Assembly: GCA_937907585.1 (NCBI GenBank)
Contig: CALCVH010000105.1
Span: 1 to 7,048, forward strand
Direction: 5' to 3'
Length of the DNA stretch: 7,048 nucleotides
DNA from: an uncultured Bacillota bacterium
GTDB lineage: Bacteria; Bacillota_I; Bacilli_A; Izemoplasmatales; UBA1188
Positions 1-5,803 of the stretch are shown piece after piece. The notes beneath the pieces were generated by a model, which searched no databases, was not told the DNA's origin, and worked only from the letters and a program-made list of their open reading frames with translations. A program made the translations under genes and the position numbers. Position 1 is the stretch's first letter, and each line of letters opens with the position of its first letter.

Positions 1-741
1 ATTTCCTGCTTTCTTACATTCTTCAAGTATCTCGATTAAGAAGTCTTGATTATCATCATATAAATGGTGAACCGAATATGCATTATCCCAATATATTCTA
101 AAATCTTTAGCGGCTGGTTTTAATCTCGCGAATCTCTTAACCACTTCTTCGCTATATGTTATTCCATCAGGATTAGAATATTTAGGTACACACCATATTC
201 CTTTAATAGAATCATCTTTAGATACTAAATCTTCAATCATATCCATATCTGGACCATCACTATTCATTGGAATATTGATCATTTCTATTCCAAAATATTC
301 AGTGATCGCAAAATGCCTATCATAACCAGGAACAGGACATAGCCATTTAACTTTAGGAAGCTTCATCCAAGGAGTTGAACCCATAACGCCATGAGTCATA
401 GAACGAGATATACATTCATACATTACATTAAGTGATGAGTTGCCAAAGATTATGATATTCTCTTTAGGAACTTCAATGATATCACCTAATAATCTTTTAC
501 ATTCTTCAATTCCACCTAATACACCATAGTTACGACAATCTATTCCATCTTCACATGATAGATCAGCTTCACTTGATAGCACATCCATCATACCCATAGA
601 TAGATTCAATTGTTCTATACAGGGTTTACCTCTAGACATATCAAGATTTAAATTCAAAGATTTAAGTTCTTCATATTCTTTTTTTAATAATTCTTTTTCT
701 TTTAATAGTTCTTCACTATTCAATTCTAAATAACTTTTCAT
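1..741 (-). CDS. Type Ic aspartate aminotransferase-like PLP enzyme (C-terminus beyond window)
   Basis: The frame is open from ATG at 741 to base 1 and gives 247 residues. This is the N-terminal part of a fold-type I PLP aminotransferase whose family is, from memory, about 420-430 residues long. A charged helical segment (1-30) precedes LDMSRGKP (33-40), then EQLNLS. Cofactor-site signatures follow: GNSSLNVMYE (100-109, phosphate-binding turn), CPVPGYDRHF (135-144, the aromatic that stacks on PLP), PKYSNPDG (186-193) and WDNAYSVHHL (218-227, with the Asp that contacts the pyridine nitrogen). This set matches the type Ic aspartate aminotransferase group (Pfam Asp_aminotransf). The Schiff-base lysine should lie in the missing part, so activity cannot be judged. 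The likely reaction is cytosolic amino-group transfer between aspartate or a similar donor and 2-oxoglutarate. The start lies 7 nt past the permease stop, and an AGG overlapping that TAG (748-750) is a weak SD 6 nt before ATG. It is the last gene visible in the operon. Family call is strong; substrate is inferred. Confidence 0.88.
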   Translation of the reverse strand, partial: MKSYLELNSEELLKEKELLKKEYEELKSLNLNLDMSRGKPCIEQLNLSMGMMDVLSSEADLSCEDGIDCRNYGVLGGIEECKRLLGDIIEVPKENIIIFGNSSLNVMYECISRSMTHGVMGSTPWMKLPKVKWLCPVPGYDRHFAITEYFGIEMINIPMNSDGPDMDMIEDLVSKDDSIKGIWCVPKYSNPDGITYSEEVVKRFARLKPAAKDFRIYWDNAYSVHHLYDDNQDFLIEILEECKKAGN

Positions 742-748
742 AATAAAC

Positions 749-2371
749 CTACTTCATAACATTATAAAACATCTTTACAGCGTTCTTTTTTAATACATTA
801 AAGAATATTATTACTAATATTAAGAATAATACAAATGGAATCACTAGTCCAAGTAATTCAAATATTATTGGATAATTTGAACCAGTAGAAATCAGATTAA
901 AAACTAATACCGCAATGCCAAAAATCATTGTTGGGATTATAGAAAATAACATTGTAAATCCAACTGATGCGGATTGTTTTAATACTTGCGCTTCAGTTTC
1001 AAATTCAATCTTTGGCCATTTTAATCCACATAACATTCCGATAATCGCTGTATAAATGATAGTTATACTTGGTAACATTATTATTTGTAATACAAAGATT
1101 ACATCGAAAGTCTTCATTATAATAGAACCCGCAACTATATCAAATAACATAATGAATATAGATGGGATAAACGCTATAATTAAAGCTGCTTTAACTTTGG
1201 ATTTAATTAAATCCATTGGATTTATTGGATAAGATAGTAATAGTTCAAAACTTTTTCCTTCTATTGATATAGATGCGCTAGTAGATGATGTTACACCAGA
1301 TGCGATCATACCCATCATCGGAACCATCAGCACAAACATCTTTGAATTTTCGCTTGTTGCGCCACCTTCCATCATTAATGGTTCAATAAACATAAACACA
1401 ACTGACATAATCAAAAATAAGAATACACCGCTAAACGCATTAACTAAATAGTTAGGCCTATTAACAACTGATTTTATTTCTTTCACCAAAAGATAGTTCT
1501 TTTCTTTTAATAATCCTTCTTTTTCCCTAACATACTTACCTTCGCCTTTATATACCTCAATTGAATTGATTTTCTTATATATTAATGAAATGAATATTAC
1601 AACTAAAGCGAATGATGCAATGTTAATTAAGATGAATATTAAATATAAATAGAATTTGCTTATATCTAAAGATTCTAATACTAAAGATAAGTAAGGAACC
1701 ATCTTTGATGAACCAGATAAATCAATATATTCGCTGTTCATTTCTAGTGATGTCATCTTAAAACTAATTGAAAAAGATAACGCGAACACTAATCCAATAA
1801 ATAATAAATATCCTATGATTGTAACTACAGTTTTATATTTAAATCTAGATGATATTAAAGCGACTATAGTTCCAATTATTGATGAGATTAATAAAGGAAT
1901 TAGAGATACAAAGAAAATAGAAATTAAGCCTATAATAAATCCATAAACACTATGAGTATAAATAATATAGAAGATTAACGCTGGTACCATAATAATCGCA
2001 TCTTCAAATATATTGATTAAATATACAGCTAGTATTTTAGATGATATGATTGTTGTTTTTCTAATAGGCAAGGTTTCTAAAAATTCATAGTCTTTAGTTC
2101 TATATATTTGACTCTGCATTTGAAATATAGATATTGTTAAAGACATTATTGAAGATACTGCCATAACCGCAACTAAATAATAGTTAAAACTATTTATATC
2201 ACTCTTATTTAACATGTTTGTTATTAGATAGTTATAGAAGAATGATAAAGCTAAAAATATTATTCCGATTAACCCGACCATCTTAAACGCAGATGACTGG
2301 TTATTTTTCTTTTTATTTGTATTGAACCCTGATAGAAACGCTGCCTTAGTAATAGTAAAGAAGCTATTCAT
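749..2371 (-). CDS. Large ABC-2-type transporter permease, two fused halves
   Basis: This 540-residue, strongly hydrophobic protein is the membrane partner of the ATPase just upstream. I estimate 11-13 membrane segments, around residues 31-51, 64-84, 113-138, 142-173 (one or two), 181-204, 240-265, 308-333, 345-362, 394-418, 423-450, 468-494 and 501-526. Charged cytoplasmic stretches lie at about 265-305 and 449-466. A short motif occurs twice at a fixed 280-residue spacing: KDYEFLETLPI (93-103) and KSFELLLSYPI (373-383), each followed by a hydrophobic pair and S-K. In ABC-2 permeases such a segment is a plausible ATPase-contact (coupling) helix, so the chain looks like two permease halves fused. 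The length suits the large putative ABC-2 permeases of Firmicutes (Pfam ABC_tran_2-like), which are larger than EcsB. The ATG overlaps the ATPase gene by 8 nt and has a good AGGAG SD, so coupled translation is expected. Direction is probably export; the substrate cannot be read from sequence. Confidence 0.85.
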   Translation of the reverse strand: MNSFFTITKAAFLSGFNTNKKKNNQSSAFKMVGLIGIIFLALSFFYNYLITNMLNKSDINSFNYYLVAVMAVSSIMSLTISIFQMQSQIYRTKDYEFLETLPIRKTTIISSKILAVYLINIFEDAIIMVPALIFYIIYTHSVYGFIIGLISIFFVSLIPLLISSIIGTIVALISSRFKYKTVVTIIGYLLFIGLVFALSFSISFKMTSLEMNSEYIDLSGSSKMVPYLSLVLESLDISKFYLYLIFILINIASFALVVIFISLIYKKINSIEVYKGEGKYVREKEGLLKEKNYLLVKEIKSVVNRPNYLVNAFSGVFLFLIMSVVFMFIEPLMMEGGATSENSKMFVLMVPMMGMIASGVTSSTSASISIEGKSFELLLSYPINPMDLIKSKVKAALIIAFIPSIFIMLFDIVAGSIIMKTFDVIFVLQIIMLPSITIIYTAIIGMLCGLKWPKIEFETEAQVLKQSASVGFTMLFSIIPTMIFGIAVLVFNLISTGSNYPIIFELLGLVIPFVLFLILVIIFFNVLKKNAVKMFYNVMK

Positions 2372-3068
2372 TGTTTACTCCTAGGAAGATATCTTCTAAG
2401 GATTTATCATTCACAACATCTTCCATATTGCCAGATATAACTAGTTTACCTTCCTTAATTATCGCAACTTTATTGCATAGCTTTTCCGCAACTTCTAAAA
2501 TATGAGTTGAAAAGAAAATTGTTCCACCTTCATCAGCAAATTCTTTCATCTTATTCTTTAAGAAGAAAGTTGCTTTAGGATCTAAGCCTACAAATGGTTC
2601 ATCAAGAATCATTACTTTAGGATGATGTAAGAAAGCCGCAAGCAAAATAATTTTTTGTTTCATTCCATGAGAGTAACTAGAAACCAGATTATTTAAAGCG
2701 TCATCTATTTCAAGTTCTTTTGCTAGATTAATCATTTCCGTTTCATTAAATCCTTTGTGATAAACATTAAGAATGAACTTAACATAATCGATGCCTTTCA
2801 TATATGAGTATACTTCAGGGTTATCTGGAACATACGCCATTTCTAGTTTAGCGTTAATTGGATCATCTACAATTGAATGACCATTAATATAGATTTCTCC
2901 TTCTTGAAATGGTAATATTCCTACAATCGATTTGATTGTTGTGGATTTACCTGCACCATTTAATCCAACAAATGCGTATATATCACCATCTTCTATCTTT
3001 AAAGATAGGTTAGATACTGCAGGTTTACCTTTGATATACTCCTTAGTAAAATTATTAATAATAATCAT
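2364..3068 (-). CDS. ABC transporter ATP-binding protein (EcsA-like)
   Basis: A complete 234-residue nucleotide-binding domain with no extra domain, the usual length for an exporter ATPase of this class. Motifs in order: Walker A GLNGAGKST (35-43); Q-loop region AYVPDNPEVY (78-87), where an acidic Asp stands in the Q-loop position as Glu or Asp often does in drug/antibiotic-type exporters; ABC signature YSHGMKQK (132-139); Walker B VMILDEP (152-158) with catalytic Glu157; D-loop GLDP (161-164); switch His189 in STHI. The SHGMKQK signature is typical of EcsA/CcmA-like ATPases. It should form a homodimer on the cytoplasmic face of the permease encoded next and power it by ATP hydrolysis. The start is fixed by GGAGGT three bases upstream, which is embedded in the final codons and stop of the GH13 gene; the gap between these genes is 1 nt. 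All catalytic residues are present. The family is certain, the transported molecule unknown. Confidence 0.95.
   Translation of the reverse strand: MIIINNFTKEYIKGKPAVSNLSLKIEDGDIYAFVGLNGAGKSTTIKSIVGILPFQEGEIYINGHSIVDDPINAKLEMAYVPDNPEVYSYMKGIDYVKFILNVYHKGFNETEMINLAKELEIDDALNNLVSSYSHGMKQKIILLAAFLHHPKVMILDEPFVGLDPKATFFLKNKMKEFADEGGTIFFSTHILEVAEKLCNKVAIIKEGKLVISGNMEDVVNDKSLEDIFLGVNNE
2378..2382 (-). promoter_or_regulatory. Shine-Dalgarno AGGAG of the permease gene
   Basis: AGGAG sits 6 nt before the permease ATG (2371), inside the final codons of the ATPase gene. With the 8-nt gene overlap this supports coupled translation of the two transporter subunits and fixes the permease start. Confidence 0.8.
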
Positions 3069-3069
3069 A

Positions 3070-4548
3070 TTACCTCCACTCTATTAAAGCCGCTTCGCTA
3101 GGCTTTAATACATTGTTTATTCCACTAGTAAATATTATTGTTTTATCTAATTTAATATCTTCTTCTTCTTTTAAATTTAAGATATAACATAAATCTCTTC
3201 TTATAATATATAGAACGTTATCTTTATATTCTATTTCCATATCATCAGATAATAGACTCTTACTATTTCTCCTATAATGAATTAATGATTTAACAAAATG
3301 ATATAAAGAATTAGGATCGTTCATTTCATCTTTTAAATTTACGTTAGATCCTAAGCCTACTGGCAAGTATAATTCTTTCGCTTTACTAAAGCCATAATTT
3401 AGAGAATTATCCCATTGCATAGGGGTTCTTGAACCAGTTCTATTATATCCCCCATCTTTAGATAAACCTTCACTATATTTCATTCCTATTTCATCACCAT
3501 AATATATAAATGGTGTTCCAGGAAGAGACAATATAAAGAGATAAAAACTTCTGATTTTGTCTTTAGCGATTGATGCGATTCTCATCTCATCATGGTTTCC
3601 AGAAATATTTGCGATATATCCACCTAACTTAAACGCATCGTTATAAAAATCTTTTAATTCTAGAATAAATTTATCTACATTCTTTCTATCAAGTAATACG
3701 TTATTTTCTTTTCTTATGAATGTTGATATATATGAAAAATCAAAGAAATCTAAGATGAAATCCGCATCAAATCCCATTCTAAATGATCTTTTAGGCCATC
3801 CTAATTCACTTACAATATATAGATCTTTATATTCGCTTCTGACTTTATTAAAGATGTATTCCCAGACTTCTCTAGTTGCGCTCTTCATCTCATCATCATC
3901 TTTAACTAAGCTATCAGCCATATCAACTCTAAACCCACTAGCGCCTAAAGAAGCCCAGTGTTTCATAATGCTTACAATATAGTCTCTAGCTTTAAAAGTT
4001 CTAGGATCTTTATATGATAACTGCCAGAAAGGATCAGTCACTTCCTTAAAGCCATAATTAAACGCAGGTTGAACTGAAAAGAAATTGATCATGTAATTTC
4101 CGTCTCTATTGTGTCTACCTGATACAAATCTATATCTAGAATCCATATTCCAAACACTATTTGTCCAGATGAACATATCGCTATATTCATTTCTTTCATA
4201 TTTAGCGCTTTCTAAGAATTCTTTGTTTTCTTCAGAGGCATGTCCAGGGACTAAATCAACTATAATGATTATTCCTTTTTCTTTAGCTTTAGCGCATAGT
4301 GATTTAAAATCTTCATTTGTTCCAAATCTTTTATCTACATTAAAGAAGTCTCTAACATCATATCCGCCATCCATAAATGGAGAATCATAAAAAGGGTTTA
4401 ACCATATTCCATTACAACCCAAATCTTTTATATAATCAAGTTTTAATTCTATTCCTTTTAGATCGCCTATTCCATCATCATTTGAATCATAAAATGATGT
4501 TGGATAAATCTCATAGAAAACTAAATCTCTAAATAATTCATTTTTCAT
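3070..4548 (-). CDS. GH13 alpha-amylase-family glycoside hydrolase, cytoplasmic
   Basis: A 492-residue glycoside hydrolase family 13 protein with a (beta/alpha)8 barrel, a domain B insert (about 104-170) and a short C-terminal beta domain (about 415-492). The catalytic triad is complete: nucleophile Asp209 in GFRVDMADSL (205-214), acid/base Glu248 in SELGW, and Asp320 in GNHD (317-320). DSNDDGIGD (21-29) matches the calcium/magnesium loop of oligo-1,6-glucosidase-type enzymes. TPFIYYGDEIGM (345-356) and GSRTPMQWD (372-380) are also typical of exo-acting alpha-glucosidase-like members. No signal peptide, carbohydrate-binding module or anchor is visible, so it should act in the cytosol on imported or stored alpha-glucans or maltooligosaccharides. 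Two motifs depart from textbook GH13: region I is DLVPGH (98-103), with Gly where Asn is usual, and region V is QPAFNYGF (160-167). From memory this combination recurs in a poorly characterised group of gut-Firmicutes GH13 proteins. Start: ATG with AGGAGA 4 nt upstream. Family certain; substrate and subfamily open. Confidence 0.93.
   Translation of the reverse strand: MKNELFRDLVFYEIYPTSFYDSNDDGIGDLKGIELKLDYIKDLGCNGIWLNPFYDSPFMDGGYDVRDFFNVDKRFGTNEDFKSLCAKAKEKGIIIIVDLVPGHASEENKEFLESAKYERNEYSDMFIWTNSVWNMDSRYRFVSGRHNRDGNYMINFFSVQPAFNYGFKEVTDPFWQLSYKDPRTFKARDYIVSIMKHWASLGASGFRVDMADSLVKDDDEMKSATREVWEYIFNKVRSEYKDLYIVSELGWPKRSFRMGFDADFILDFFDFSYISTFIRKENNVLLDRKNVDKFILELKDFYNDAFKLGGYIANISGNHDEMRIASIAKDKIRSFYLFILSLPGTPFIYYGDEIGMKYSEGLSKDGGYNRTGSRTPMQWDNSLNYGFSKAKELYLPVGLGSNVNLKDEMNDPNSLYHFVKSLIHYRRNSKSLLSDDMEIEYKDNVLYIIRRDLCYILNLKEEEDIKLDKTIIFTSGINNVLKPSEAALIEWR
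3072..3077 (-). promoter_or_regulatory. Shine-Dalgarno GGAGGT of the ABC ATPase gene
   Basis: GGAGGT lies 3 nt before the ATPase ATG (3068) and is made from the last Trp and Arg codons and first stop base of the GH13 gene (TGG AGG TAA). It fixes the ATPase start and suggests that ribosomes finishing the GH13 gene feed the ATPase gene directly. The spacing is short but workable. Confidence 0.75.
3082..3110 (-). promoter_or_regulatory. Perfect 10-bp inverted repeat before the ATPase ribosome-binding site
   Basis: Arms at 3082-3091 and 3101-3110 are exact reverse complements (TATTAAAGCC and GGCTTTAATA) around a 9-nt loop. Read as mRNA, the loop is UAGCGAAGC. Its GCGAAGC part can form two further G-C pairs closed by a GAA triloop, a notably stable small hairpin sequence in DNA. 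The structure lies in the last codons of the GH13 gene and ends 4 nt before the GGAGGU of the ABC ATPase gene. No U-run follows, so it is not an intrinsic terminator. It could shape ribosome access or act as an RNA-processing or stability element. It is also coding sequence (residues about LKPSEAALI), so function is not proven. Confidence 0.5.
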
Positions 4549-4552
4549 ATAT

Positions 4553-4558
4553 TCTCCT
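4553..4558 (-). promoter_or_regulatory. Shine-Dalgarno AGGAGA of the GH13 gene
   Basis: AGGAGA lies 4 nt before the GH13 ATG (4548). Its AG is shared with the plsY stop codon TAG (4559-4557). It fixes the GH13 start and leaves no space for a promoter or terminator between the two genes. Confidence 0.75.
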
Positions 4559-5216
4559 AATAATTTATAGGTTTTTCTTCACCTTTAAGTATATTGACTA
4601 TATTATTTTTATGTCTAACGATAACTGTTAATATAATGATTACTGAGAATATCACAAACCAATAATTATAAGGGTGTTCAATCTTACCTAAAACTAAATA
4701 TTCCATAGTGAAATCACCACTTAATAAGCTGATTAGTAGAATTACTATTGATGCGAATATCGCTGTAGATATAGATGCGACTGATACTAATTTTGATATT
4801 TTTTTAATTATTAGCCAAGATAAAAGTAAGAATGGAATTAGTATAGGACAATACGCAAATACTGCGCCAGACCCACATGATACGCTCTTTCCACCTTTAA
4901 ACTTAAGATAGATAGGGAAAGTTGCGCCAATTGTCGCAACCAAGCCATATAACATTGGGCTAACTAAACAATATTTATTATCAATTATTTGATATCTAAA
5001 TAGTATTACGAATATAGCGCCTTTTAACGCATCTAAAAAATATGTTAATACTGCATATTTTTTTCCTAATACTCTTCCGCAGTTAGTTGCGCCTATATTC
5101 CCACTACCAACCTTTCTTAAATCAATTCCATGAAGTTTACCAAAAATAAATCCAAATGGAATTGCGCCTATTAAATACGCTAGAACTACAAATAAAATAA
5201 TCAAAAATAAATCCAT
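4557..5216 (-). CDS. plsY: Acyl-phosphate:glycerol-3-phosphate acyltransferase PlsY
   Basis: PlsY is an integral membrane enzyme that moves an acyl group from acyl-phosphate (made by PlsX) to position 1 of glycerol-3-phosphate, giving lysophosphatidic acid, the first committed step of phospholipid synthesis in most Gram-positives. At 219 residues it has the usual length. Hydrophobic segments lie near 2-22, 55-73, 84-101, 112-138, 145-166 and 184-199. Motif 1, VGSGNIGATN (36-45), and DALKG (62-66) are canonical. Motif 2, FPIYLKFKGGKS (100-111), carries the glycerol-phosphate-binding loop, but with Ser in place of the usual Gly or Ala after GGK and Ala98 where family members usually have His (GHxFP). 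The end RHKNNIVNILKGEE (201-214) matches the conserved C-terminal motif. The start is 2 nt past the preceding stop, behind a weak purine-rich AGAAGAAGA, so it probably depends on coupling. plsX is not in the window. Alanine codons are unusually GCG/CGC-rich: 12 of 13 carry or create a CpG. Confidence 0.94.
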   Translation of the reverse strand: MDLFLIILFVVLAYLIGAIPFGFIFGKLHGIDLRKVGSGNIGATNCGRVLGKKYAVLTYFLDALKGAIFVILFRYQIIDNKYCLVSPMLYGLVATIGATFPIYLKFKGGKSVSCGSGAVFAYCPILIPFLLLSWLIIKKISKLVSVASISTAIFASIVILLISLLSGDFTMEYLVLGKIEHPYNYWFVIFSVIIILTVIVRHKNNIVNILKGEEKPINY

Positions 5217-5218
5217 AA

Positions 5219-5803
5219 TTAATCTTCTTCTACTCTTTTGTTTTTTAATCTAGTTAATGTTTTTTCGTACAAGAATACGCCTATTCTTAGTAAGATAGCT
5301 TCAAGTATCGCTACTAGAAGATTATATCCTAAAAAGATAATAATTAAACCGGTACTGGTAATATTAGATACTAATTGTTCACTAAAATTCATACCTGATT
5401 CAAGATAGCTATTAAAATCTAATCCTAATAAGAATCTAGCGTAACCTATCTCAATAACTGAATCAACTACAAAGTAAACAATAATAGTGCTAAAGTAGTA
5501 AGGTAAATTTAAAATAATACGTAATGTGTAATGCGCAACTATTCCTAGAATGATTCCAGAAACTATAAATATTAATATACTGAATATATCCATGAATATA
5601 AACGATACCGCCAACAAACTAATAGATACTGTTATTTGTCTAATAATCCCAAATTTATGATATCTAATCCCAAGCACTAAAGATATAAAAAGTGGAATCA
5701 TTGTATCTAAAATCTGAATCACATATCTAAATAATAAAACTAAGACAATTAATAAAGCTAATAGAATCGCATCAGATGTAATATCTTTAATTTTATTTTT
5801 CAT
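5219..5803 (-). CDS. Small polytopic membrane protein, possibly ECF S-component-like
   Basis: I do not recognise the exact family. The 194-residue protein is almost wholly hydrophobic. Likely membrane segments (numbered from ATG at 5803) lie near 11-32, 34-47, 55-72, 73-92, 104-121 and 153-179. Between the last two is a polar loop (about 122-148), and the tail from about 180 is basic then acidic. Five or six helices in about 190 residues, with a short cytoplasmic N-terminus followed by a helix that begins with DAILLALL, recall substrate-binding S components of energy-coupling-factor vitamin transporters and YybS/DUF2232 proteins. That resemblance is by shape only. No ECF ATPase or T component is in the window, though S components often stand alone and share a common energising module. 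ATG at 5803 overlaps the previous stop as ATGA, which favours it over TTG at 5815 (four residues longer). plsY follows after 2 nt. Confidence 0.75.
   Translation of the reverse strand: MKNKIKDITSDAILLALLIVLVLLFRYVIQILDTMIPLFISLVLGIRYHKFGIIRQITVSISLLAVSFIFMDIFSILIFIVSGIILGIVAHYTLRIILNLPYYFSTIIVYFVVDSVIEIGYARFLLGLDFNSYLESGMNFSEQLVSNITSTGLIIIFLGYNLLVAILEAILLRIGVFLYEKTLTRLKNKRVEED
5800..5803 (-). promoter_or_regulatory. ATGA stop-start overlap coupling hydrolase and membrane protein genes
   Basis: The TGA of the metallo-beta-lactamase-fold gene and the ATG of the membrane protein share ATGA, the commonest arrangement for termination-reinitiation. AAGGA at 5817-5821 is 13 nt before this ATG (long) but only 1 nt before the alternative TTG at 5815 (too short). 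The ATGA therefore decides the start in favour of 5803, with moderate certainty. Confidence 0.6.

Noticed and set aside
2385..2396. 12-bp perfect palindrome GAAGATATCTTC near the permease start
   Set aside because: A palindrome of this length is expected about once or twice by chance in 7 kb, it is in coding sequence, and it would fold only into a weak 4-bp hairpin.
3078..3110. The inverted repeat as an intrinsic terminator
   Set aside because: No T-run follows the stem on either strand, and a Shine-Dalgarno and start codon follow at once.
3716..4390. Plus-strand open frames at 3716-3982 and 4109-4390
   Set aside because: Both lie antisense inside the GH13 gene, whose motifs are unbroken. 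Their translations show no family features.
4708..4911. Plus-strand open frame of 67 codons
   Set aside because: Antisense to plsY, which carries canonical motifs on both sides of this stretch.
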